A stretch of 64,000 bases of DNA, taken from positions 1 to 64,000 of the forward strand of contig SAXG01000089.1 in NCBI GenBank assembly GCA_012932865.1. The letters run 5' to 3'. The notes below the pieces were generated by a model that saw only the letters and a list, made by a program, of their open reading frames with translations, was not told the origin of the DNA and searched no databases. Position 1 is the first letter of the stretch. Every line of letters begins with the position of its first letter. A program made the translations under genes and the position numbers. This DNA is from Amylostereum areolatum (taxonomy: Eukaryota; Basidiomycota; Agaricomycetes; Russulales; Stereaceae). Positions 27,736 through 40,149 of the stretch are shown here, piece by piece.

Positions 27736-29334
27736 CTATCGTGAGGTCGTAGGCGCGGTCTCGGCGACACGGTCGTGAATGTCGACCGAGGAGGATTCAT
27801 CGTGCACATATAACCTGGGAATAGTCGAGTTCATGGTAGGAAATATGATAGTGTCGAAGATTGAGCTGCCAGTTTCGCCTCCACCGAAAGCGAGAGGAGA
27901 CGGTGCGCGGGAGTTCAAGGAGACCATCAGGGTGTTGGAATATACTGAGCTGATGTTAATACATGAGCAGAGAGAACCCCAAGATGTCATACCTTTACAC
28001 AAACAGAATGAGCTACGAAACCATGTTGAGGACAGTTTCATAGTAGAAAAAAAGGATGAAGGAGCGTACATGATCCGATGAAAATTGTTATCTTTCATAC
28101 TGAGGAAGAAAACGAGCTCCAGGCTTGCTGTGAGAAAAGTTGCCATGCCCGTTTCGATTGACATGCGCAGGAGGCGATTGACAGTTCGTTCCCCACGTTG
28201 AGAGGCTACTGAGCTTTTCCTTGCCATATACAACTAATGCAATCACTTGTGGTATTAGCCAACGCTGCGTTGACGGCAAGATAGTGCTCACCAGATAAAC
28301 CATGGAGCCCGTAATTAGCTACGTCAAGGTCAGTCTCTCTGCCTATCAAAGATGAGGAAAGACTCGCTAAGTCTGCGATGCCGCTGCCGCCGAACCAGAC
28401 CTGGAGCGTTGTAAGAAAGAGCAGGGGTTAGATGATGTATATACGTACGATCGTTCGCGCAAACATATTCGGGTCATGCAATTGGGCAACATCTTTGAGC
28501 GAGATAAACTGCGACGAAATCAGCAACGGGTGGCCAGCGAGAAACCAACGGAACATACGCTGATACCGATAGCTATAGCTGCGCCGGCCTGAACGAGGGC
28601 CATCTGAGAAAACTGACCATGAGTTGAGAAGAAATCTGTTGGCAGTTTGCCACGCACGCCAACGATAGCATATGGGATGACCGTCCAGTCGCTCAGAATA
28701 CGAATTCTCGAGGCATATATACACTGGACCCAGGCGGCAACTGCGCCCTAAAACATGAGGAACCAAACGTATATGAAAGATAGATAACTGACGCACCGAT
28801 GCCCGAAGAGATTGGAATGCCAGAAACCGTCCATGTTGCAGGAAGATCGAGAACGCTCGGACGCCCCCAACCCGAACATAGCGTATCCCACCCCGCACCC
28901 GCAACGACAATGCTTTGAAATATGTCAATTAGGAAGATACACCATACTGTTCGAAACGGTGAGATCGGAGATAGAGAAACGGCCAAGCACCACACACCAG
29001 AAACCTTCGTTTTGAGGCGATCGCGAGGGAATGTCGTATAATAGACAGCTGTGAGTATTTCAGCGACAATGCTCAAGTCATGCGCGTCAGTCGAACTCAC
29101 ACACTTGAACAATGGATATGCCGAAGAGCAAAAAGTTCAGATAGCACCCAATCAGCTCAACACAGACTTTTGGTTAGTCGTCGGGCTATGTCTTTCACAC
29201 TTGGTAGTACTCACAATTGGCCCGATGCTAGTATCACCAAATCAAAAATCAGGCCGCGATACTTTGGAAGGCAATGCGTACCGTAGGATGATTTGCTCTG
29301 GCACAGGGGGTTCTACGGCATCAACGGAGGCCAT
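27736..29334 (-). CDS. DUF6534-type seven-helix membrane protein, copy 3
   Basis: Third DUF6534-family membrane protein, on the minus strand. Start ATG at 29334 (MASVDAVEPPVPEQIIL). A micro-exon gives IGPI, then TM1 LIGCYLNFLLFGISIVQV, VYYTTFPRDRLKTK, CIFLIDIFQSIVVAGAGW with LCSGWG, GAVAAWVQCIYASRIRIL, MALVQA..IAIGIS, KDVAQLHDPNMFARTI, VWFGGSGIADL, LITGSMVYL, the conserved VNRLLRMSIETGMA helix, SFCLCK and YSNTLMVSLNSRA. The tail ends at 27736. One intron, after VWFGGSGIADL, seems to use a GC donor (gcgagt) with a normal AG acceptor; all others are GT-AG. It is divergent from the degraded GMC oxidase, whereas copy 1 is co-oriented with the intact oxidase. Confidence 0.85.
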
Positions 29335-30040
29335 AGACGTGCTGAAGACACGCTTGGAGGTGCTGTCGACGTCGCCGCCTCAATAACTACAGTCGGGAGT
29401 AGGGAAAAGGGGGGAACCCAGCGATGCCAGCGCCCCACATGGTATTGGTTTTAAAGTTCCAGAAATTACGTATATCCCTGCAGGTGCACTGAGGTTCGTC
29501 GATCAGTCGACGAAGAAGCAATTCGGTTATACGATACGTTGGTTCGGGCACAAAGGGGTGGCAGAGCACCACGGAAACCAGGGCTGCCAAAATCAGTTCA
29601 CGGCGTGATTGGCCAGAATGGACACCGCGCACGTGATCGCACCCCGTAAACGGTTCGTTTTGGGTTCGCTCATCTTTCTTTGAAAGATCTGCGAACTTCG
29701 GACAACTGCGGGCGCTGCGCTGGTACTTCATGTACGTTGCAGGGGACTTTGAGCAGTCCTCGTTCCGCGTTGGTTCCTCTGGTCAAATCCTTCGGACCTA
29801 CAGACCTTGGCATTACACATTCCACCGAACCAGCATTCCGACTCAATCTCCCTGCGGCTTCCTCGTACGCCGAGGTACGTTCATCACTGGCGACAACTAC
29901 TTAGGAACACAAGTAACCGTCAAGCGAACTCACCTCAGGTAGAAATCGTATTCCGTACTCGTTTACAAATCACCCCCTGATCCCGATGACCTCCAGTGAT
30001 ATTTGTGCCTTGTCACTGTGCCAGTGTCAAATGCAACGTC
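29335..30040. promoter_or_regulatory. Divergent intergenic region between DUF6534 copy 3 and the GMC relic
   Basis: About 700 bp separating two divergent start regions; it should contain both promoters if the downstream oxidase was once functional. I see no recognisable operator. No coding sequence was recognised. Confidence 0.35.
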
Positions 30041-32693
30041 ATGTTACGTGAAGGGTTCAAGCTTCATTGGGACCCGGGTGCACCAAGCAGTATGCTCGGG
30101 ACGCCATCTCAGGTCCTGGACCGTACGTACGACTACGTTGTCGTGGGAGGTAAGTCTACCTTTCAACCGATCTATCTCGCCCAATGCCAGCAGCAAACAT
30201 TGTATAGCGGGGCGGGGTTCTAACAAACCATCTGACGGAGCACGGGGGGACGAGAGTTCTTGTCATTGAAGCAGGCTCGAGGTGCGTTGCTGGACCCTTT
30301 CGTCATAATGTATCTAACAGCGAATACACGAATTTGAACATCACAGCACCACCTTTTACCAGACGGCTGACCTAAACGCAGTTTGTACGCTCTTCGGCCG
30401 TTCGAATCGTTACGCTCTGACGCAACAGATAGGACTGACACTGAGTCACAACGACCCCTCAGGAAGGCTTGAACGGTTGGGCGATCTCGTATCCACGGGA
30501 TCACGTCCTGGGTGGATCTACCACGAGCAGTGAGTACTCAGTCGTCCACGTCATCTTCTTAAACTTTATATGATACCAGACCAGATAGCGTATTGCCGAG
30601 GGTCCAAAAACGACTACGATCGCTGGGCCAACGTCACCGGCGATCCAGGACGGGCGTGGAATTCCATACAGCCTTCCTTCCGCAAAGTAGGCTCTATCAA
30701 GCTACCTGGGCTTGATGTGAAGCTGGTGGCCATTCACCAGCTGGAAAGGTTCACACCGCCCGCCGATGGCCGCAATGTGACGGGGAAAATAGACCTCGCG
30801 TTCCACGGGCAAACAGGCATGCCGTTCGCACTGACGCCGCGAAAGTACACATTCTCATGCTCTCCTAGGACCTCTCACTGCTTCTCCATTTCATCCGGAT
30901 ACGAACTGCCTATCAACTCCCGCATATTTGAATGCTCATCAGCCAGAAGAGGTTCCCTTCGACTTGGACTTCAACTCCGGAGACCCGATAGGCATCGGTA
31001 CGCGCCCCGTCTCCGAGTCTCCACTGGAAGATGGTATGCTAAGCTATGCTCTCAAATAACAGCGTGTTTTCAGGCTACGGCTCGTCATATTTACATACCT
31101 GGTGAGTAAATTCGGAATTCATTTTCAAGGTCCAGATCTCGCAAGGAGAGCGGGTATCTTCCGCCGCTTCGTATATGTATCGTTCCTACGCTCAACAGGT
31201 CCAACTTGGATATTTTGGTCAATACACGCGTCACGAAGATATTCCAAATGGGTACCCAGTCAAGCATCCCCATTATGCGGGGCGTGCGCTTTTCACAGTC
31301 AGTCAGCGGTACGCGTTTGGCTGATACACCCCGTGTGTCCGTCAACGCCACACGGCGTTTCTCCCCCCTCTTTCCTGTTCCCGTTTCCACCATTTTCTCC
31401 TTCTGACTGTCACAAGCTCACGCTGCCCCCCCCTCCCCCCTAGATACTATCCATGCTCTTAATGCAACAAAGGAAGTCGTTCTGTCCGCTGGTGCTACAA
31501 ATGCGCCGCCGATTCGTGAGTACCCTCTTTCTCTTTCGGCTCGGAGAGTCGCAACTTAACCACAGAATAGTCATGCTTTCGGGCATCGGGGATGCCGCTC
31601 AGCTGGCCGCCCTGAACATTACAACATCGGTCGCCTCCCCAGATGTGGGCCAGAATTTGCAGGTGCGCCTTTCTTCCTATATTCCTCTTCACACCGCGAT
31701 CACCCGTCCTGCTCAGGATCACGCTTTCCTCGGCTCATCTTGGACATTCATCTCGAACGACACATTGGACAACCTTCAGCACAATGCCACCCTGGCTGCG
31801 GACGTTCTGGAAGAATGGAAGACTGATAGAACGGGCCCGCTCGTGGGTCTCCAGCCAGTTCGGCAGTGGCTACGCCTTCCAGAAAACGCGTCGGTCTTCG
31901 AGAGTATATCGGATCCGAGCGCATGGCCCACATCAGCGCACTTCGAGAGGATCTTTAGTGTCAGTGCGGTGAAGAGCGCGGTCTTCTCGTGATGGCTGAG
32001 AAGAATCGACAGCATTCGTTCGTGTCCAAGGTGGTCGCCCGTCCGGAGCAACTTCTTCAGCATCTTTACAAACGTGATGATCTCTCCTACCTCGCGTACG
32101 TCCCTCGTCCCCCAAGCCCTCGGCGGTCTGTGATTCATGTTTATGTTCTAGGCGGCAATATCACCCTCGCCTCCGCCAACCCTTTTGACCCCCAACTGAT
32201 CAACCCCGACCTCCTCGGTTCCACCTTCGATATCTCAACCGTGCGCGAAGCTCTCAAGGCCGCCCGTCGGTTCGTCGCGGGCCCCGCGTGGGCCGACTGG
32301 ATTGCGGATGAGCTCGGTGACTTCGCGGCGACGCAGACGGACGCGGAGATAGAGAAGCCCGCGCGGAACAACGCCGATTTGGTGGTCCATGTTGTCGGGA
32401 CGGTGGGGATGGGTTCCAAAGACACGCTTGGACGGGGGATGGGCGCGCTGAACCCGGATTTGACGGTCAAAGGCACCGTAGGATTGCGTGTTGTGGACGC
32501 ATCGGTGTTCGTGGGTATTTTCCCTCGTCCTTATGTGTGTGTAGAGCTCACGACGAGGCAGCCGTTTATCACGTCGGGACACACTCGAGCACCGGTGTAC
32601 GTCGTTGCGGAGCGAGCGGCGGATTTGATCAAGGGAGCGGTCCTTGCTTACTTTCAACCGGTGAAGCAGAATGGCATTTATTTTGGGCGATGA
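30041..32693 (+). pseudogene. Degraded GMC oxidoreductase (aryl-alcohol-oxidase-like)
   Basis: Homologous along its length to the intact GMC gene at 17731-20303, but damaged. Recognisable parts are: TYDYVVVGG; HLTEHGGTRVLVIEAGS; NLNITAPPFTRRLT; SYPRDHVLGGSTT; GSKNDYDRWANVTGDPG; LDFNSGDPIGI; NLDILVNTRVTKIF; VVLSAGA; VMLSGIGDAA; VGQNLQ; a C-terminal half open across its exons with VVHVVGTVGMG and SGHTRAPVYVVAERAADL. Defects: the exon junction in the FAD-binding Gly motif near 30200 is out of frame; a TAA (30373-30375) follows TRRLT; a TGA (30442-30444) precedes the conserved TTTPQEG block; and the frame changes between SSAASYMY and NRSNLDI near 31185-31200. No signal peptide was found. The C-terminal half is well preserved, so decay is probably recent. 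Confidence 0.72.
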
Positions 32694-32937
32694 GCCATGG
32701 AATTCGTGAGGTTCACGGTATGTTGAACTGGCGGAATCTCGGATTTCATGCTCGAACGCGTCTTATGCTGTCTTGTGTCGCCGGTGCGAGAGCAGGTAAA
32801 TTACTTGCGTCGGCAGTGCTCTAAAGTGCAATGTATAACCATGTTGTACACATCCAAAGACTCCAAATAAATAGCAAATAAATAGACATAAGATGACACG
32901 CGACCAGCGGACAAGTTCGTTGGATACAAAGGTCAGG

Positions 32938-33710
32938 TCAAGGTGCAGCCGTGATCGACTTCGAACGAGACATATCGCACGAGCCTGCGCGCATGTGAGT
33001 CGCCGTAGGCGTGATTTGACCCTCGGCGTCGTTCTCGTCTACGCCCTCCACGATGGTCTGGCATGGCATAGTCTCCCGGCGCTTGAATAGGGGGCGAGTA
33101 GGTGGGAAGTAGGTCGCCGGAGAGGCTTGTTTCACCGTCGTGACGAGCGTGGCGAGTGCGGACTTGGGACGAGGACAGGGGCTGGCGGTCGCACTCGATG
33201 ACCTAGGTGTGAGAGAGAGATTCAGGTTGGCCATTCCTGGGATGCGGATGTTGAGTCTGGGACGGGGGTCTGTGGTCTTGGTCGAGGCGGGAGACGACGT
33301 CGTGCGCTCCATGGGGGCAGAGTTGGAACGCGCCCGGGTCATGATCGCCGTGGTCGTGGAGATGGTGCGGCGACAGGCGGTAGCGAAGCGGGTGCACGAC
33401 GCACGACGACGTTGTTTAGGGGGCTCTGGTTTGTCGTCCTCAGAGGGGGTGGCGGTGAGAACCGATGTAGGAAAGGAGGTTGTAGAGGGGCTCTTGGAGA
33501 GTGCGATGCGGAGAGTGTCGGTTTCCGGTCCAGGTCCTGGGCGTGCGATGGGGACGACAGCGGCCATGACCACGGCAAAGATGCTCTGGGGGATAAATCA
33601 GCCAAGCCGGAGAAAAAGTGGCGTAATAGACGTACGGCTGCGATGCCCATTGAGCTTGAAGCGTAGGCAACGAGGGTCACGGAGGTGGAAAGTTGGGAGG
33701 AGGGGAACAT
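32938..33710 (-). CDS. Hypothetical protein with hydrophobic N terminus
   Basis: Two-exon gene encoding 240 residues. Exon 1 (33710-33636) encodes MFPSSQLSTSVTLVAYASSSMGIAA. A GT-AG intron (33635-33586, 50 nt) follows, then exon 2 (33585-32938) beginning SIFAVVMAAVVPIARP. The hydrophobic N-terminal stretch could be a signal anchor or signal peptide. The rest is Ser/Thr/Pro/Arg-rich and probably disordered (SPSTTSFPTSVLTATPSEDD). No known domain was recognised. The plus-strand frame across the same bases is a shadow. It is divergent from the gene at 34539, with about 0.8 kb between the starts. Confidence 0.6.
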
Positions 33711-34538
33711 GGCAATGTCGTGAACGTCGTAGAATCGTGGATAAGAGCAGAGATAAACTGGTGAATAAGAGGGAGTGCTTAGAAGGTGAAAGGTGTAGGT
33801 AGCAGGGCGGAAAAAAATAATGGGCAGCTTGTTGAAAGTGAAGGTGATGGAAAACGTTCGACGAGAGGCGGCCCCTTATAAGTAAATCGGTGGCTAGCCC
33901 CTAGCAGGAGAGACATAGAGCTGAACCCCCGAAGATGCTTCCGCCATAGGACTTGAAACTGGACAGGGGACTTGAACTGAGACAGTTGGATTTGGGTCCG
34001 CACCGTCGTTGTCGTGGTCGGGAATGAAGTAAAGAAGACAAGCAACACTCCTCAGGAATATCGAGTTCTTGGACTTTCATCCATTCGTTCGAAAGCTAGG
34101 AAGAGGGACTTTGGGAAAGCTTTGGGGACGACAGAGAGGATGAAAGGGCGAAGAAAGGAATTGTGGCCGGCGGCTGTGCACGACCGCGACAATATGGGCA
34201 AGGAATCGCCAATTATGGCATGGATTACGCGTCAATCTGTCGGCTCGGTCGGCTGCGTGCGCCCGAAAGGGGAATATCTGCCCGTTGACGAGCACCACGT
34301 GGGGGAGGCCGATAGAGGGTTACAATGGTCTTTTGACTCTCGACTTGCTCTTGACCACGACCACGATCCCCGCCTTTTCCTGATTGCTGCTGCTGCTTCT
34401 CTTCATTTCGCTACTCGGTCTTGTCTCTGGGACGGACGTCTGAGGAAAGGGACCTCGGTGCGTTCGTCGTTCTCGCTTTCGGGGTCCTTCCTGATTTTTT
34501 GATTGGCACCAAACAGTAGCGCAAACTGGGACCGCCTC
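33711..34538. promoter_or_regulatory. Divergent promoter region
   Basis: About 830 bp between the starts of two divergent genes, so both promoters should lie here. Pyrimidine-rich stretches occur close to the plus-strand start, as in many fungal promoters. No specific binding site is claimed. Confidence 0.4.
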
Positions 34539-37500
34539 ATGTCGACACGACAAAACAAAAAACGCAAGGCGAAACCGACTCGAGAGCGCACAGTCACCAC
34601 GCTCACCGGCGTCGACGAGGACGACAACCCTCTTCTCCGTCCCAGCCTATCCTTTCACATGTCCATGCCGCCCTCTGTTGACGACCCGTCTTTGACCGCC
34701 AAACTCATGTCTTCGCCTTTCTCGATCGCCTCTTCCTCAGGTGGTGGGGGCGGCGTACCGCCCGCCTTCCAGTCCATGCAGTCCGACTATCCCGATTTCG
34801 CCTACGCGCAGTTCATGGACCCGATGCAACACATATCCCACCAACAGGCTCAGTTCTTTCCCAACCCATCTCTGCCACCTGGCCAGTCCGACTTGGAAGT
34901 CCTCGAGCGTCTTAAGGAGGCCATCAAGAACAACCAACACGACATATTCCGCGCGTTTCCGCGGCCGGACGTTCTGGCGAGCCTTTACCAGGGCTCTGTC
35001 AATACGCCTCTGTCTACCGTCCCGCCACATCCAGAACAGGTTCCCACCAACGCTGGCTATCAGGCGGTCTCCAACCCTGTTCAGTTGCAACAACAGGCTC
35101 TTGGCAACCCTGGGCTGTCTGCTTCTGGTGCTAATGCAAGCATGGACCGCGCCCGCAATGGCTCCGTTTCCTGGGAGGCGAACGGTAAACAAAGAAGAGC
35201 AAGCATATCCTCCGTGGGTGGGCCGCCCTCCAAGCAGCCAAATGTGCTGTTATTCATATCTGTGTACGATCATTCACTCACTCGCGTCGTCCCAGGCTCT
35301 CCCGCTCCAGCCGGACTCGACCTCGAACACCCAGAGTTTTTCTGAGCCACGCGATGGCACTGATCCGAAGTCTGCTCCACCTCCAGGCGCAGTCGACTCT
35401 CGACCTAGTGGTGCTCCTGCCGTCGTCATAAAGCCGGATCCAGATGCTCCGCCCCCTCCAGGTGTACGCAACGATCCTTTGACCCGGGTCGATCCCAAGG
35501 ACAATCGCGGTCGTGACGCTTGGTATACTCGAGAAGAAGCTGAGCGTCGGCGCTTCGACCTGGAACGCTCGTCTTATCCATCACCCCGCAACGCCGGTGA
35601 CGCACGACCTCCACCGCCTTCGCCCAGGGACAGAGCCGGGCCTCGATCGTACGACCGCCCAAGAGAGCCCTCACGGGAACGCTATCGAGACTCAGATTTG
35701 GAGCGCGACAGGGAGCGCGATCGCGACCGACGCAATGGTGACTGGCGCCCTCGGGACGAGGACAGAGACCGACGTCCTTTGGATTCTCCTCCAAAGCGGC
35801 CTCCGGGGGATACTAGGCGTGAAGATCCTGCTCCTCGCAACTCTGAACGCCGCTGGGAACCGCGGCCTGATCGTCCACCTGAACCCGACAAGCGCCCACC
35901 ACCACCAACAGAGGAAAGACCCCATCGACCACCTCCAGTCGATCGTAAACTCGATGAACGTCCTCCTCCCCGTCGCCCCGTGGTTCGGCCCAGCAAGTAT
36001 CCGGACGACTCTAGACCTAATGAAAACGGACGCCCCCCACCTTCCCCGGCTATCGAAGAGCGCAATGCCAGACCATCAGGCGCGCCTCCCGTGGTTGAAT
36101 CTGCTCGGCCTCCTCCACCGCCCGTGGTCGGCGACCACGTGCCACCTCGTTCTGCTTTACCCTTGGAAGAACGTATCAGTCGAGCGCCGTCTTTGCAGGA
36201 ACGGATTAGCGGAGCTCCTCCCGCGATTACTCGGGCGGACGAACCTCCAACACGCGGACCTGCTAGACCAACGCCGTCACTCGAAGAGAGGCTATCCCAC
36301 CCAGCAGATGCTCGAAGTGCTCCAGCTCCAGCTTCAGCTCCAGCAAACGGAGGTCCGCGTCCTAGTGATGAACCTGTCCGACCTCGTCCTTCGGAGCCTG
36401 CTCGTCTTCCGCCTCCTCAAGATCGTCCCGACGAAAGGGCCCGTCGGGCGGGATTGCCAGCACCGCCGCCGCCACCTTCCAGTGCCAATCGTGAGCGATT
36501 TGGAAGTACCGACGACCGTCCCAGGGCAAGCTACACGCGAGCCCCTTCTATCGCCAGAGACGACCCGCGGTCCGCGCCTCTTCCGCCTCCTCGCCGTGCT
36601 CCAACGCCCTCCCTTATTCCTCCTGCTCGTGCGACACCGGCTGCAGCCCACGATTTCCGCCCACGCGAACCCTCGCGGGAGCGCAACGTCGATTATCGCC
36701 CATACCAGCGTGCGGAGTACGACCGACCGCCGGTACCGATGGATGAAGACAAGCGTTCGGACCATATCGGGCCTGTCGATACCGGTGGCCGTTACGAGGA
36801 CTCGCGCCCTCCTCCGTCGGCGTCTTACCGTCAGTATCCCCAGGACGATCGTGGACGGACATGGACCCCGCCACGACCTGGGTCGCCCGCGCGAAGCGAT
36901 CCGTACCCGGCTGATGCAGACAGGCGCAGGGAGCGGGACAGGGAGCGGGATAGGGACAGGGATGGCCGGGATTGGTACCCTCGTTCTTCGTATGGGGGAC
37001 CCGCAGACGAGCATCGCCCATCGTCGTATTGGGAAGATAGGGACCGTGCACCCCCGCCTCCCCGCAGCGCCAGCTCGTGGGACCGCGAAGGGTACCGGGA
37101 CCCTCCCTTCAGCTCCGCCAGCTCCCGATTCGACGACCGCGACCGCGACCGCGACCGTGACCGCGACCGCGACCGTCCGCGCGACCCACCGCCCTCGGCG
37201 CGTGAGCCGTACTACTCCTCGTACGAGAGCTCGCGCCCGCCGCTGAGCGCGCGTCTGACGGATTCGTACTCCGGGTATCCCCCGCCTCCGGCGGCGCGCG
37301 CGGCGTACGAGGACGCGCCTCCGGCGGGGCGCGTGCGTCCGCACAGCCGCAGCCCGCCGCCGCGCGATCGGGAGGACATGCGGCCGCTCAAGCGCGCAAG
37401 GGACGACGCGTACGACGCGGGCGGGGCGTACTACTCGCCGGCGGGGCCGGGGCATGGGAAGGACTTGGCGCTGCCGACGCCGCCTGCGACGAGCTTGGAC

Positions 37501-37623
37501 TATCCGCCGTCGAGGCCGCCGCCGGGGTCGCGGGAGTATGAGGATGGGCTGTACAGGGAGCGAGAGCTTTACCCTGCTAGCATGTACCGGCGTACGCCTG
37601 AGCCGTATGAGAGGAGGATGTGA
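34539..37623 (+). CDS. Arg/Asp/Pro-rich disordered nuclear-type protein
   Basis: Two-exon gene encoding 1,010 residues. Start ATG at 34539 (MSTRQNKKRKAKPTRERTVT). Exon 1 ends at 35243; a 52-nt GT-AG intron (35244-35295) leads into exon 2 in phase 0. The N-terminal third has a basic stretch that could be a nuclear localisation signal and an ordered-looking helix, LEVLERLKEAIKNNQHDIF. The rest is long low-complexity sequence with RD/RE/RDRD repeats (RERYRDSDLERDRERDRDRR, and an RD run near 37134-37175) and Pro-rich segments. Such RD/RE-rich proteins are usually linked to RNA processing or transcription; here that is inference only. The frame is intact and codon use is strongly GC-ending. Confidence 0.75.
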
Positions 37624-39064
37624 CGGAGGGGCCGAGCTGGCGCGTTGAGGAGGATGGGGCGGAGGGGTGATTTTGCGGATGTCGATCTAGGTACGAACGT
37701 TTTATGTGTGCGAGGGGGGGTGTAGGGAATCTATTCTTGATTATCATGTCTCTTCCCGTTGTCGGATATGTCATTCGTTTTGTACTTTGAATTCACGCCG
37801 TGCGATGTATGCTAAGTACGTGGAGGGGGTTTTTGGTCGTAAGTATAGCTGACAGCATAAGTAGAGGCTGAGACAGGTGATGCGAGGTTGTGCGTGAACT
37901 GTTGTGGACTGTGTGATGCACGGCACGAAACCTTGGCCAATCGCAGTTGCGTTCGTCTACTTACTCCGAATCTGCATCATCAAAGAATCATAGGTCGGGG
38001 TGGTCTGGGAGAAGCGAGGTGCGAGTTGACCATACTGTAACGACTCCGAGGTCGACTCTGCCCACCAGCGCCACAGTGACCCATAGGTTTACCATCCCAC
38101 TGAACACCAGCTGCCCACCATCCACCCGACGTAAGTACTCCCGTCTCGTCGGGCTATAAGTACTGAAAGTATAAGTAGCATATTGCGACGCTCGCGCAAG
38201 TTACCCCGCGCAGCTGTGCCTGGACGGTCCCATCCGCGAAGCGACAAGTCGGGAATTTGAAAGGGCGCTGACTGCGTGCCAGTAGTGCGGCTCGTAACTG
38301 GCTGCAAGCAGCAAAGCTCAAAGGGCGGCGTTGCGCAGGCCGGTTCTGCCAGAACGAATATCATTATCAGCCAGGTCTGCATCGGCGGGGAAAGGGGTGC
38401 AGGGAGATCCGCCATGAGGCTCGCCGTCCATAGTGCACGGAATCCAGATGTTGGTCTTCGACCAACCGAAGTCCAAGTAGCGCTCGAGATCCGACGCCTG
38501 AGTCCGTGAGTCGAAATCCCGACCCACGCACCGCCTCGTGTCAAAGTCCAAGTCAATTGTCCAATATCCAGAGCATCGCTCAAAGTATGTTCCGGGAGGG
38601 CGATGCGAGTATCTGTCCGTCCTGCCCACTGGCATGGATAAGTACTACCTGCAGAAAACAGAAGATTAATGAGTCATATAGATCTGTTTCAGACGAGCGT
38701 GTGCAAGAAATTCCCCAACGAGTCGAAACGTACCCCTCTCGAGTCAACTGCGTTGCGCGTGCGATGCGCGGTATGGCAGAAAAATCCCGACTGCGTGCAG
38801 AGGAAAAAGAAGGAGGGTAGAATCGTAGGGCCGTGGACGAGAGCTTGTTGTAAAGGAAAAAGTCACGAGCGGCTGAGTACAAAAGCGGAACGAGGCGCGC
38901 TGCGGACGTCAGCATACACTCCTCTTACTCCGACCACCACCATCTCCCGCTCCCACTCCCCCCCCGTTTCTCTCCCCCTCCCCTTCGTGCGTCCCCCGCC
39001 CCCTCTGAAAAAGAAAGCAGAAAATCTGACAAAATCGTGTCCAGGAATCCCTACATTGTTGCTC
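37624..39064. other. Mostly intergenic region with one possible minus-strand exon
   Basis: No confident gene apart from the weak candidate at 38318-38635. Several gtaagt-like motifs occur (about 37840, 38130, 38160) without a consistent exon chain. The last 200 bp are pyrimidine-rich and should be the promoter of the gene at 39065. Confidence 0.35.
38318..38635 (-). CDS. Possible exon of an unrecognised gene
   Basis: A minus-strand frame has balanced, protein-like composition (CSGYWTIDLDFDTRRCVGRD, then YLDFGWSKTNIWIPCTMDGE). It is preceded by a strong acceptor (ttctgttttctgcag) about 15-20 nt before the first residues. I do not recognise the family and could not assemble upstream or downstream exons, so this is a weak candidate. 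Confidence 0.25.
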   Translation of the reverse strand: MPVGRTDRYSHRPPGTYFERCSGYWTIDLDFDTRRCVGRDFDSRTQASDLERYLDFGWSKTNIWIPCTMDGEPHGGSPCTPFPADADLADNDIRSGRTGLRNAAL

Positions 39065-40149
39065 ATGAAGCTCTCCCTTCCGCTCCTTGTCGCAGGCGCC
39101 AGCCTCGGTGCGTCTCTCTCATCATACCGCCATCTTCGCCCTCTCACGGTCGCCCTCAACATCCTCAGTTAGCGCCGCACCTCTCAGCATCATGATTTCC
39201 ACGACCGAGGTGCGGCCTTTCAGACTCGGGGCCCCCGCTGCGTACCCCCCAGCCCCCGGCCGCAACGAGATGCACGCCGCCATCGCCGTGCGCCCCACCC
39301 GCATGCGCCACCTCTGCGACAAGATGCAGGGCGGCGTCTCCCGCTTCCTCGCCTCCATCGGCATGCCCCACGACGAGCACGAGCACGGCCACCCCCCGCC
39401 CCCGATCGCGCCCTTCTTCGTCGGCGGAAGCCTCCTCCAAGACATCCCGCTCCCCGAGGCCGGCGCCCAAGCCGAGCCGCAAGCGGAGCACTCGGGAGAA
39501 GGACAGGGCAGGCGGGTGATGATGCATCACCACCACCACGGATTCCGCCCGATGCGCCACCACCGCGGATCGTTCACGCACCGCATCCACCGCGCGCTCA
39601 TGACCCTCGGTCCTTGGGAGGGTCGCGCCGTGGCCTTCGTCCTGGGTGAGTTATTCGTGGCCGTATCTTTGATTCGTATGCAGTGGAGGGGCGCAATCGG
39701 GCGTGGGCGGATGGGGATGATGCGCTTTGACGCCGTCGTCGGGTTGGGATCGGTACCCTGCGCCCATGGCTATCCTTGTCTCAGGGAGGTTCTTCCCGCG
39801 TTTCAGAGCGGGCTCCCAGCGCGAAGTGCCCCCCCCCCTCGCTACCCTTTCTTCGTGGTCCTATTCTCGCATCCGTTATTTTTCCATACTGACCAGCCCA
39901 TGCGTCCTCTCCCCGCTATAAATAGGTTGCGGCATCGGCGTTCTCCTCCGCATGTTCTGGGTCCTCTCCCTCCTCGTCTTCCGCGCCGTCAAGGGCTCTC
40001 CCGGGCCCGACGCGCGCGAGTACGAGGAGATCGCCGTGTTCTACGCGCCCCGCGTCCACGTCGACGCTGAGGAGCTCTTCGTCGCCCCGCCGGAGTACAC
40101 CGACGAGAAGGTCGCGCTCGCCCAGGACGCCGGCGAAGCCCGCGCTTAG
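39065..40149 (+). CDS. Small secreted or membrane protein, His-rich, one C-terminal helix
   Basis: Three-exon gene encoding 247 residues: 39065-39107, 39169-39645, 39926-40149. All introns are GT-AG and the total length is a multiple of three. It begins with a clear signal peptide (MKLSLPLLVAGASLVSAAP). The middle is rich in His, Pro and Arg, with HHHHHGF and HDEHEHGHPPPP, which could bind metal (inference). Exon 2 ends PWEGRAVAFVLG and exon 3 starts CGIGVLLRMFWVLSLLVFRA, one transmembrane helix, followed by a charged tail (YEEIAVFYAP...). The helix and WEGRAVAFVLG context look like a family of basidiomycete hypothetical membrane proteins. Function is unknown. Confidence 0.75.

Noticed and set aside
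32141..32657. Minus-strand frames over the GMC pseudogene C terminus
   Set aside because: The plus strand encodes the recognisable GMC C-terminal domain; the others are shadows.
36334..37455. Long minus-strand Arg/Val-rich frame
   Set aside because: It is an antisense shadow of the RD-rich gene on the plus strand.
38480..38520. tRNA-like B box (gagtcgaaatcccg)
   Set aside because: No matching acceptor stem, A box or cloverleaf could be built around it.
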